A stretch of 64,000 nucleotides of DNA, taken from assembly GCA_035942255.1 (NCBI GenBank), contig DASZDG010000050.1, positions 1 through 64,000 on the forward strand, read 5' to 3'. Both the position numbers and the translations under genes were made by a program. Positions 7,063 through 17,069 of this stretch are shown here, in pieces. Numbering within the stretch: the first letter of the stretch is position 1; each line of letters starts with the position of its first letter. Below the pieces are notes generated by a model. It made no database searches. It saw only the letters and a program-made list of their open reading frames with translations, and was not told where the DNA came from. The stretch comes from JALZEG01 sp035942255. Lineage in GTDB: Bacteria; Actinomycetota; CADDZG01; WHSQ01.

Positions 7063-9027
7063 CTACTTCTCCCCCTTGGGAGACTCCCCTCGAGGAGCTC
7101 GACCCGGGATGATCAACGAGTCAAAATCCGCGCCCTCGTGAAGCATCCGAACGGTGACGGACTCCGCGGCCGACCTATTCGACGAATCGTCCACCAACTC
7201 GCGCGTAGCGGTCATGACCTCAGCAGCGGCATCCCGGTTGAAGGTCTTGAGAAGGTCCTCCAGGCGGCTCAGGAACATTTCGCCGTTCCACCGGTAGGCG
7301 CAGGAGATCACGTCGCGGCCCAGCTGCGTGCGAAGGTCACAGAACGCAGCTGCCGCAGCCCATCCGTCGACGTTGTGCGGCTCGATGATCGCGGACACCA
7401 GAAATCCCGTCGTACCCTCCTCCACGTCCCCCTCGGACGCTGCTACAACACCGAGGTTGAACCACGCCTCACTGCAAAGCGCGTCCATTCTCAGAGCGTT
7501 CTCGAGCCTCTCTCGCCGCTCTTCATGGGTGGGGGCCTCATCCGAGACATCAGCGGCCGCGACCGCCTCTTCAGCCCGTCGGTTCTGTTCGTCACCCACA
7601 CGAGTGCAAATCAGAGCCAGCACCCACGCCTTTAGCCGCCACTCGTCTTCAGCATCAAGACCGAACTCGAGTAGATGGGTTTCGAAAGCTGTGCGGGCGT
7701 CCTTATAGCGTCCCGAGTACATGAGGGCGTCCGCGCGGAGCGCCGGCGTCATCGCGTCTGCCTTTAGGTTCATCGCACGGTCGTACATCGCTACCGCAAG
7801 ATCAAACTGGCCCGACAGGAAGAGAGCTCCGCCGAACTCTCGCGGAAAATACGCCCTCGACAGGTAGTCTGGATCGTAATGCGCGGCCATGGCGAAGTGC
7901 GACGCGGCTTCCTTCCACGCGGCCTTCGAGCCAAAGTGATTTCCAAGGTTGTAGTGAGCGATTCCGATATCGCGCCTGGTCCCCTGCTCCTCTGCGCTCT
8001 TCAGCTGTTTCCTCAGTCGACGGGTAACAGCGTCGCGCTCGTGAGGAAGGAGGTAGGCACTCCTCATCATCGCCGGAGTTAAGAAGAGCATAGCCATGAG
8101 TTCGTTCTCGTCCGCGTTCCCTGCGCCGAAACGCTCTGCCAAGGCGACCGCCTCGATAACCCGGTGCGAGCGAGTAAACACACCAATAACGCGGAAGAGC
8201 ACGTCGGGGTAAAAGAGGAGATGCGCTCTGTCAGCGATCGCGGCGATCATCCGAGCAGCAGCGTCCGTCTGGCCAACCTGGTCCAACGCAAGCGCGAGCG
8301 TGAGCAAGACGTCCGCCGCGACACCGTCGGGAGTGGCGGGTTCGTTGGCGGTCACTAGGTGGTGGGCAGTCGCACTCCCCACATCTCTGAACGTTGCGCG
8401 GATGACCTCGTCGTCCACAAGAACCGTGGCGGCCGAGGAGTCCTCCTCGCGAATCTGGATGAGGTCCGGGAACTGCGATGTGAGCGCCCGAATCGTCCGA
8501 ACGAGCTGCAGCGAGTCGACGCCTCGTACGGTTGATCCGACTGTCTCGAACCGGACCGGCACCGGCAAAGCGCGCTTTGGATCGCGGATCCCGTAATACA
8601 TCTCGACGTCGGCAGCGAGCGATTGCCACCGCTCGGGCGTCAGCTCATCCGCACTGCTGAACTTGAGCGTAGTGCCCTTCGATGTCTGGCCCCCGTAGTA
8701 CGGGTCGAAGGCATGCATCCACTTCCCATAGAGAGCACCGCTGCGACCATGGTGCAGCACGATCAGAACTGGGAGCTTCATCTCGGCAAAGTACGAAACC
8801 GTCGAAGGCAATAACCGCACGCGCAAACGGTTGTCCTTGCCGGCGGTTCCCTTTAGCTGAACCTTAAAAATCCGTCCCGTCGCCGACTCGTCTTGAAAAA
8901 TCTCGACTTCGCCATCCATTCCGTAGTCCTGGTCCTGGACGCGAAACACCCATTCGTCAGGAAGGGCGCGCGAGAAGGCGTCTTTCGAAAGCCGCTCTTG
9001 TACGTGCTGTGCGGGTCGGCGAGGCAT
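7063..9027 (-). CDS. DUF4365 nuclease-like domain fused to TPR repeats
   Basis: A 654-residue protein. The N-terminal part (about 1-140) has the DUF4365 pattern: RPAQHVQERLSKDAF, then DYGMDGEVEIF and IFKVQLKG. Asp38/Glu40 with Gln57-x-Lys59 resembles the active site of PD-(D/E)xK nucleases. The rest is mostly helical, with tetratricopeptide-like stretches such as IAHYNLGNHFGSKAAWKEA, ALFLSGQFDLAVAMYDRAM and ALMYSGRYKDARTAFE. Proteins of this design are often found in variable, defence-rich loci. Start chosen at ATG 9025-9027, which has AGGGGG a few nt upstream. GC content and codon bias are lower than in flanking clpB and the dehydrogenase, which suggests a later acquisition. Biological role is inferred, not shown. 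Confidence 0.75.
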   Translation of the reverse strand: MPRRPAQHVQERLSKDAFSRALPDEWVFRVQDQDYGMDGEVEIFQDESATGRIFKVQLKGTAGKDNRLRVRLLPSTVSYFAEMKLPVLIVLHHGRSGALYGKWMHAFDPYYGGQTSKGTTLKFSSADELTPERWQSLAADVEMYYGIRDPKRALPVPVRFETVGSTVRGVDSLQLVRTIRALTSQFPDLIQIREEDSSAATVLVDDEVIRATFRDVGSATAHHLVTANEPATPDGVAADVLLTLALALDQVGQTDAAARMIAAIADRAHLLFYPDVLFRVIGVFTRSHRVIEAVALAERFGAGNADENELMAMLFLTPAMMRSAYLLPHERDAVTRRLRKQLKSAEEQGTRRDIGIAHYNLGNHFGSKAAWKEAASHFAMAAHYDPDYLSRAYFPREFGGALFLSGQFDLAVAMYDRAMNLKADAMTPALRADALMYSGRYKDARTAFETHLLEFGLDAEDEWRLKAWVLALICTRVGDEQNRRAEEAVAAADVSDEAPTHEERRERLENALRMDALCSEAWFNLGVVAASEGDVEEGTTGFLVSAIIEPHNVDGWAAAAAFCDLRTQLGRDVISCAYRWNGEMFLSRLEDLLKTFNRDAAAEVMTATRELVDDSSNRSAAESVTVRMLHEGADFDSLIIPGRAPRGESPKGEK

Positions 9028-9151
9028 AGGCCCCCCTGCATTCCTCTTACTCACGAGCTTCCCCCTCCCACCCTGCGCATCCGAACGTACGTTCGAGGAT
9101 ATCAACCGGCGGGGCAAACTCCGGGATTTCGAGTTCATCCCGCTACTTGAC

Positions 9152-11734
<2,583 letters not shown>

Positions 11735-11760
11735 GTGGTGGGTTCCTCCGAGAGATGATC

Positions 11761-11797
11761 CTCAAGCAACTATAAAACTTGAGTGCCATAGATCCAA
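11761..11797 (-). promoter_or_regulatory. clpB promoter with overlapping CTCAAG/CTTGAG dyad (possible HspR-type operator)
   Basis: On the minus strand -35 TTGGAT (11792-11797), 17-nt spacer and -10 TATAGT (11769-11774). The -10 is enclosed by an inverted repeat CTCAAG (11761-11766), 11 nt, CTTGAG (11778-11783). The half-sites match those of the actinobacterial HAIR element bound by HspR (CTTGAGT, 7 nt, ACTCAAG), but the order is everted and the spacing differs. Heat-shock repression of clpB by HspR is known in Streptomyces; binding here is inference. Confidence 0.5.
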
Positions 11798-11877
11798 CTT
11801 TAGGATCGGGCGGAGGATTCCCGGGTTCGGCCGTCGCCGAAGGCGACGAAATCGCCCGTCAGCGAGATCCGCATCGG

Positions 11878-11899
11878 GCGGGATCGCTTGCGATCCCGC
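11878..11899 (-). terminator. Hairpin directly at the ftsH stop codon
   Basis: A perfect 10-bp inverted repeat (GCGGGATCGC, 2 nt, GCGATCCCGC) begins at the ftsH stop codon and lies in its 3' end. There is no T tract, so classical intrinsic termination is uncertain; it may be a U-less actinobacterial terminator or an mRNA-stabilising stem. Confidence 0.4.
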
Positions 11900-13890
11900 T
11901 AGGGAAGCGGGTGGCGGGGGCCGTCGAGTTCCACGGTCGTGTCGGCGGAACGGGGCAGTTCCACGGGCCGCGTCGGTGAGAAGTGGCTATCGAGGTCGCG
12001 GCGGTCGAGGCTCTCCTTCTCGAGCAGGACCTCCGCGAGCACGTCGAGGTCGTGCCGGCGCTCGGTCAGGATCGCGCGGGCCTTGTCCCGGCCCTCGAAC
12101 AGGATCGCCTTCACCTCCCGGTCGATGGCTACCTCGGTCTCGTCCGAGACGTCCTCGGACCTCCGGAACGCCGGCGACAGGAACCGCGCGCCGTCGCTCG
12201 CGAGGTTCATCGGCCCGACCTTCTCGGACATCCCGAACTCCATCACCATGCGGCGCGCGATCTCGGTCGCCTTCTTGAGGTCGTCCTGCGCGCCGGTGGT
12301 CGCGTACCCGAACACCAGCTCCTCGGCCGAGCGCCCGCCGAGCAGCACGGCGATGCGGTCGCGCAGCTCCGGCTCGGACATCAGGTAGCGCTCCTCGTCC
12401 GGCAGCTGCTGCGTGTAGCCGAGCGCGCCGATCCCCCGCGGGATGATCGAGACGCGGTGCACGGGGTCCGCGTGCTCGACGAAGCGTGCGACGACCGCGT
12501 GGCCGAGCTCGTGATACGCCACGAGCCGCCGCTCGTTGTCGGTGAGCACCTGCGAGCGACGCTCGAGGCCCGCGACCACGCGGTCCACCGCCTCCTCGAG
12601 GTCGCGCATGTCGACGACGTCGCGCCCCCGCCGGGCCGCGAGCAACGCCCCCTCGTTGATGACGTTCGCCAGCTGCGCGCCCGAGAAGCCGGGAGTCCGG
12701 CGGGCGAGCACCCGGAGGTCCGCGTCCGGCGCGAGCCGCACCCTCTTGGCATGGATCTCGAGGATCTCGCGGCGCCCGCCGATGTCGGGGAGGTTCACCT
12801 GGATCTGCCGGTCGAACCGGCCAGGACGCAGCAGCGCCTGGTCGAGCACCTCGGGACGGTTCGACGCCGCGACGATGATCACGCCGCTGTTCGGCTCGAA
12901 CCCGTCCATCTCGGTGAGCAGCTGCTGGAGGGTCTGCTCCTGCTCCTGGTGCGAGCCGAGCTGGTTGCCTGCAGCCCCCGAGCGAGACTGGCCGATCGCG
13001 TCGATCTCGTCGATGAAGATGATCGCGGGCGCGCGCTGGCGCGCCTGTTCGAACAGGTCGCGCACCCGGGCCGCGCCCAGGCCGACGAACATCTCGATGA
13101 ACTCGGACGCGGAGATGTAGAAGAAGGGAACGCCGGCCTCTCCCGCTACCGCACGGGCCAGCAGCGTCTTGCCCGTGCCGGGTGGCCCGACGAGCAGGAC
13201 GCCCTTCGGGATGCGGGCGCCGATCTTCTCGTAGCGCGCGGGGTTCTTCAGGTAGTCGACGAGCTCGACGAGCTCAGCCTCGACCTCGTCGACGCCGGCG
13301 ACGTCCGCGAACGTCGTCTTCAGGTCCGTGCGGTCGTAGAGCTTCGCCTTGTTCTTCCCGAGCGACAGCGGGCCCCCGGCGCCTCCTCCCATCTGCCGCC
13401 GCAGCCGGCGCATGAAGAGGAAGTAGAGGCCGCCGATGAGCGCGAACGGCACGATCCACGCGAAGAAGAAGGCGGTCCACGCGCTCGGCTGCGATCCCGT
13501 CACGTCGACGTCCGCCCGCTCGAGCCGCCGGTAGATCTCGTTCGTCTCGAAGTTCGGCGGGATCGTCGTCGTGAAGGAGACCTCCTCCTGACCATCGTCG
13601 CCCTGGGTCTTCATCGTGCCGCTGACCGAGCTCTCGGAGATGTTCGCCTCGACCAGGTCGCCCTTCTCCGCCAGCTCGAACAGACGGGTGAACGTGATCT
13701 CCTCGGTGCTGGGACCGAAGACGTTCTGGAAGAGCGTCAGGACGACGAACGCCCCCACCACCCACGCGACGGTGACCCACCGCTGCTGCTCGGGAGCGCC
13801 CTCGCCGCCCCGCGGGGGCACCGGCTTGGAGCCCCCGGCGCCGCGCGGCGTCGCACGGGTCCGCCGCATGCGGTCGCGCGCTCTGTCCAT
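11899..13890 (-). CDS. ftsH: Membrane-bound ATP-dependent zinc protease FtsH
   Basis: A 663-residue inner-membrane AAA+ protease degrading misassembled membrane and regulatory proteins. Two N-terminal membrane segments (about residues 40-60 and 138-162) flank the extracytoplasmic domain. The AAA module follows with Walker A GPPGTGKT, Walker B IIFIDEIDAIG and the second region of homology near LLRPGRFDRQI. The zinc protease motif reads YHELGHAVVA instead of the commoner HEAGH; both histidines and the Glu are kept. The ATG at 13888-13890 is preferred over an upstream TTG because it fits the family N-terminus, although its ribosome site is weak. Confidence 0.95.
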   Translation of the reverse strand: MDRARDRMRRTRATPRGAGGSKPVPPRGGEGAPEQQRWVTVAWVVGAFVVLTLFQNVFGPSTEEITFTRLFELAEKGDLVEANISESSVSGTMKTQGDDGQEEVSFTTTIPPNFETNEIYRRLERADVDVTGSQPSAWTAFFFAWIVPFALIGGLYFLFMRRLRRQMGGGAGGPLSLGKNKAKLYDRTDLKTTFADVAGVDEVEAELVELVDYLKNPARYEKIGARIPKGVLLVGPPGTGKTLLARAVAGEAGVPFFYISASEFIEMFVGLGAARVRDLFEQARQRAPAIIFIDEIDAIGQSRSGAAGNQLGSHQEQEQTLQQLLTEMDGFEPNSGVIIVAASNRPEVLDQALLRPGRFDRQIQVNLPDIGGRREILEIHAKRVRLAPDADLRVLARRTPGFSGAQLANVINEGALLAARRGRDVVDMRDLEEAVDRVVAGLERRSQVLTDNERRLVAYHELGHAVVARFVEHADPVHRVSIIPRGIGALGYTQQLPDEERYLMSEPELRDRIAVLLGGRSAEELVFGYATTGAQDDLKKATEIARRMVMEFGMSEKVGPMNLASDGARFLSPAFRRSEDVSDETEVAIDREVKAILFEGRDKARAILTERRHDLDVLAEVLLEKESLDRRDLDSHFSPTRPVELPRSADTTVELDGPRHPLP

Positions 13891-13925
13891 CACGCCCGAG
13901 AGCCTAATCCCGGGGGATGACAAGT

Positions 13926-13956
13926 CCGGCGGCGGGAACGTCTGCCCCGCCGCCGG
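13926..13956. terminator. Strong GC-rich hairpin between a secreted-protein gene and ftsH
   Basis: Inverted repeat CCGGCGGCGGG (13926-13936), 9-nt loop, CCCGCCGCCGG (13946-13956). It lies just downstream of the minus-strand secreted-protein gene and upstream of ftsH. No T run follows, so it is a probable but unproven terminator. Confidence 0.5.
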
Positions 13957-13967
13957 CCCCGTCTAGA

Positions 13968-14375
13968 TCAGCAGGCGGCGGTGCGGAGGATCGCGCCGTT
14001 CGCCCAGACGACCCAGCCCTCGGCGCAGAGCGTCGGCGCGCCGATCGGGAACGTCTGCGAGTTCGTGCACGTGGCCACGGGGCCGGGCATCGTCGCGGAG
14101 CAACCCCCGACGCGCGAGCCGACGGTGACCTCACAGCGGATCCCCGTGATGACCGCGGGGCCGACGGCCGTGGTCGTGCCGTGGGTCGCAATCGTGGACG
14201 ACGTCCCCACGGCGGCCACGTACTCGCACACCGACGCGATCGCACCGTTGGAGTCGGTGGCCGTGGCGACGGCGTACGGTGCCGCCGAGGCCGCCGCCGG
14301 TGCAGCCGCAGCCGTGACCCCGAAGGCCGCCGCCGTGACCGCGGTCATCCCGCGCTTCAACCAGCTCTTCTTCAT
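13968..14375 (-). CDS. Secreted cysteine-containing protein of unknown function
   Basis: A 135-residue protein. It has a clear Sec signal peptide (MKKSWLKRG, a hydrophobic Ala-rich core, likely cleavage after ASA around residue 32). The mature part is rich in Ala, Thr, Gly and Val and contains six cysteines, one being the last residue, which suggests three disulfide bonds outside the cell. It may be a small beta-rich surface or secreted protein. No family was recognised. It is flanked by a strong hairpin downstream and stands alone between the Ser/Thr kinase and ftsH. Confidence 0.72.
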   Translation of the reverse strand: MKKSWLKRGMTAVTAAAFGVTAAAAPAAASAAPYAVATATDSNGAIASVCEYVAAVGTSSTIATHGTTTAVGPAVITGIRCEVTVGSRVGGCSATMPGPVATCTNSQTFPIGAPTLCAEGWVVWANGAILRTAAC

Positions 14376-14463
14376 AGTTGCCCCACCCTTCGCCTAGACG
14401 TCCTTGTCCGACAGGGTGGATACGGTTAACCGGCGCGGAAACTTACGCGGGGGCGTGGCCGCT

Positions 14464-16002
14464 TCAGGCCCCCGGGACGAACGACTCCTTCAGCGCCTCC
14501 AGCAGACCCTGTGACCCCTCCCAGTCCTCCTCGTGGGTCTGGAAGTTGAAGGCGTAGCCGTAATCGTCGGTGACTATCCCGATGTTGATCGCGTGCAGCG
14601 ACGCGCCGCTCTCGGTGTAGGTGTACTCCCACTCCGCCGCGGGATGGCTCTGGAACGTCGCGGGGTCGATCCTGATCTCCTCGTAGTCCTCGTGGCTAGC
14701 GCCGAAGCTCTCCGACGACGCCTCCCATGCCGCGACCGCGTCGTCGCCCGGCGTGCGCGTCCAGTCGATCCGCAGGTACGTCCCGGTCTCGGGGTCGCGG
14801 AAGTCGATCGCGGTCTCGTTCACCGGCTGCATCTCCCACTCCGGCGGGTACGCGACCTCGTAGCGAGCCTCGGGATCCTCGTAGGTCTCCCAGTCGGCGG
14901 TGTCGACGGCAGCCGCTCCGGGCTCGGCGGCGGGCTCACCCCGGGCTGCGCGCCGATCCCGGCCGGGGTCGTCCGCAGGGTCGTCCCCGGCCAGCGACGA
15001 CAGCAGGAACGCGCCGGCAACGAGCAGTGCCCCCACAGCCGCGAGGACGCCGATCCATGCGAACGAGCCGTGGCGCTTCCGCGGCGCGGGCTCCGTGACG
15101 GGAGCGACGACGGGCGGGGGCTCCTCGACCACCGTGTCCGTCGCTTCCGGCGGGGGCGCGACCGCCGTCGTACCCGACGATCCCGCAGCGGCCGCCTCCA
15201 GCATCCGCCGCACCGCGGCGGCGTCCGGCCTCTGCCCGGGCTCCTTCTCCAGCAGCGCGTCGAGCGCCGGCCGCAGCGCTCGCGCTCGCTCCGCCGGGCG
15301 CGGCCGGTCGGCGACGACCGCCGTCAACGTCGAGATGGCCTGGCCGCGGTCGAACGGAGGCTCGCCCTCGACCGCGAAGTACAGCGTCGCGCCTAGCGAC
15401 CACAGGTCCGAGGCCGCTCCGGTCACGTCCTCCTTCGCCTGCTCGGGTGCCATGTACGACGGCGACCCGAGCACGAGCCCGGTCGCGGTCAGCTTCGGGT
15501 CGCCCTTCACGGAGGCGATGCCGAAGTCGGCGAGCTTGGCCGGGCCCTCGGGCGGCAGCATGACGTTGCCGGGCTTCACGTCGCGGTGGACGATCCCCTG
15601 CGCGTGCGCGGCCTCGAGCGCGCCGAGTATCTCGAGCCCGACGGCGGCGGCGCGCGCCTCGTCCATCGGCCCGTCCCGCCGGACGACCTCGTCGAGCGTC
15701 GGAGCCTCCACGAGCTCCATCACGATGTACGGACGGCCGTCCTCCTCGACGACGTCGAAGACCGTGACGGCACCGGGATGTGAGATGCGGGCCGCGGCCC
15801 TCGCCTCGCGCAAGACCCGGGAGCGCGTCACGTCACGCTCCCCCTCCGGCACGGTCACGGGGACCTGGACCTCCTTGACCGCGACCGGTCGCTGCAGGAG
15901 CGTGTCCGTCGCTCGCCAGACCGCGCCCATCCCGCCGCTGCCCAGCGGCTCCTCGAGCGAGTAGCGGGACGCGATCAGGCGGTTCGTCTGCTGCGGGGGC
16001 AT
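14464..16002 (-). CDS. Membrane Ser/Thr protein kinase, PknB-like
   Basis: A 512-residue kinase. The Hanks-type catalytic domain covers about residues 12-270: glycine loop GSGGMGAV, Lys43 in VAVKEV, catalytic HRDVKPGN (Asp141), DFG (Asp159) and the APE motif MAPEQ. A Pro-rich juxtamembrane region is followed by one membrane helix (about 314-337) and a 170-residue extracytoplasmic domain with patterns like YEDPEARYEVAYPPEWEM, reminiscent of small sensor or lipoprotein-like beta domains rather than PASTA repeats. It probably senses something outside the cell. All catalytic residues are intact. The ATG at 16000-16002 fits the family start. Confidence 0.92.
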   Translation of the reverse strand: MPPQQTNRLIASRYSLEEPLGSGGMGAVWRATDTLLQRPVAVKEVQVPVTVPEGERDVTRSRVLREARAAARISHPGAVTVFDVVEEDGRPYIVMELVEAPTLDEVVRRDGPMDEARAAAVGLEILGALEAAHAQGIVHRDVKPGNVMLPPEGPAKLADFGIASVKGDPKLTATGLVLGSPSYMAPEQAKEDVTGAASDLWSLGATLYFAVEGEPPFDRGQAISTLTAVVADRPRPAERARALRPALDALLEKEPGQRPDAAAVRRMLEAAAAGSSGTTAVAPPPEATDTVVEEPPPVVAPVTEPAPRKRHGSFAWIGVLAAVGALLVAGAFLLSSLAGDDPADDPGRDRRAARGEPAAEPGAAAVDTADWETYEDPEARYEVAYPPEWEMQPVNETAIDFRDPETGTYLRIDWTRTPGDDAVAAWEASSESFGASHEDYEEIRIDPATFQSHPAAEWEYTYTESGASLHAINIGIVTDDYGYAFNFQTHEEDWEGSQGLLEALKESFVPGA

Positions 16003-16054
16003 GGGCGGGTCCTTACCCCCTCGTCACGCGACGTACTCGCGCCGGGGCGCAGCG

Positions 16055-16417
16055 TCAGACGGATGCGCGCGCCCGCAGCTCCGCGGCGAGGAACGTCACG
16101 AGCTCCCGCGCCTCCGACTCCGGGATCGAGATGACGCAGCGGGCCCGGTCGTCGACCCACACGCTGAAGCGGACGTGGCTGCCGGCGATCTCGACCGAGC
16201 CCTCGGGGGCCTCGATCACCTGCCGGCGCCGGTAGCTCGTGACCCGCAGGAACGCGTTCTCCGGGTCCGCGCCGTCGACCCTCACGCCGGCGAAGAAGCG
16301 CGCGCTCTTCGCCGGATCGGGCTCGAGGAGGTCGGCCGGCAGCGCCGTCCCGCAGCGCACGCAGAAGCTGTGCTCGACGGGTTGCTCGAGCCGGCAGGAG
16401 GGACAGAAGATGGACAC
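16055..16417 (-). CDS. Zinc-ribbon protein of unknown function
   Basis: A 120-residue protein. The N-terminus FCPSCRLEQPVEHSFCVRCG forms a CxxC...CxxC zinc ribbon. The remaining 90 residues look like a small alpha/beta domain (VRVDGADPENAFLRVTSYRR, VRFSVWVDDRARCVISI, ARELVTFLAAELRAR). It lies 19 nt after udgX and before the Ser/Thr kinase, all on the minus strand, so these genes may share transcription. Function unknown. Confidence 0.7.
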   Translation of the reverse strand: MSIFCPSCRLEQPVEHSFCVRCGTALPADLLEPDPAKSARFFAGVRVDGADPENAFLRVTSYRRRQVIEAPEGSVEIAGSHVRFSVWVDDRARCVISIPESEARELVTFLAAELRARASV

Positions 16418-16436
16418 CGGGGCCCCCTTTCGTTCG

Positions 16437-17048
16437 TTATCCGCCTGTCTTGGCCAGTGCCTTGCGGACGCGCGTGAGGTCGTCGATCAGTCCCCGCATC
16501 TCGGTCTCGCGCTCGTCGGCCGCCCGCAGGATCGCCGACGGGTGGATCGTCGCGGTGACGAGCGGCGCGAGGTCCGAGTCGACGAACTCGCCGCGGTGCT
16601 GCGTGACGCGGAACGTGCGTCCGAGCAACGCCTGCGCCGCGGTCGCGCCGAGGCAAACGAGCGCCTGCGGCTGCACCACCTCGATCTCCGCGTCGAGCCA
16701 CGGGCGGCACGCGGTTATCTCGGACATGTTCGGCTTCTTGTGGATCCGCCTCTTGCCGCGCTGCTCGAACTTGAAGTGCTTCACGACGTTCGTGACGTAG
16801 GCGCTGTCGCGGTCGATGCCGGCGGCGGTCAGCGCCTCGTCCAGCAGACGGCCGGCGGGACCGACGAAAGGCTCGCCGGCGACGTCCTCCTTGTCGCCCG
16901 GCTGCTCCCCGACGAGCATCACCTCCGAGCGCGTCAGGCCCTTGCCGAAGACCGTCTGCGTGGCGTCGCGGTAGAGGGGGCACGCGGTGCACTCGGCCGC
17001 CGTGGCCCGGAGCTGCTCGAGGTCGGGGTCGGCCGGGACCATCGCCAT
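16437..17048 (-). CDS. udgX: UdgX-type uracil-DNA glycosylase/uracil-binding protein
   Basis: A 203-residue family 4-like uracil-DNA glycosylase. Motif A is GEQPGDKED (47-55). CTAC (Cys20, Cys23) with Cys114 and Cys132 are the expected 4Fe-4S ligands. The loop KRRIH (99-103) is the hallmark of UdgX, in which the histidine (here His103) forms a covalent bond to the sugar after uracil excision, as established for the Mycobacterium smegmatis protein. The C-terminal motif TIHPSAILRA is present. It acts on uracil in DNA and probably belongs to DNA damage tolerance. The ATG at 17046-17048 is used; a second in-frame ATG lies two codons later. Confidence 0.92.
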   Translation of the reverse strand: MAMVPADPDLEQLRATAAECTACPLYRDATQTVFGKGLTRSEVMLVGEQPGDKEDVAGEPFVGPAGRLLDEALTAAGIDRDSAYVTNVVKHFKFEQRGKRRIHKKPNMSEITACRPWLDAEIEVVQPQALVCLGATAAQALLGRTFRVTQHRGEFVDSDLAPLVTATIHPSAILRAADERETEMRGLIDDLTRVRKALAKTGG

Positions 17049-17069
17049 CCCCCAACGATGACAGATTCG

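Noticed and set aside
13901..13923. An upstream TTG start for ftsH, 11 codons before the ATG
   Set aside because: The extra residues are not typical of FtsH and no ribosome site precedes the TTG.
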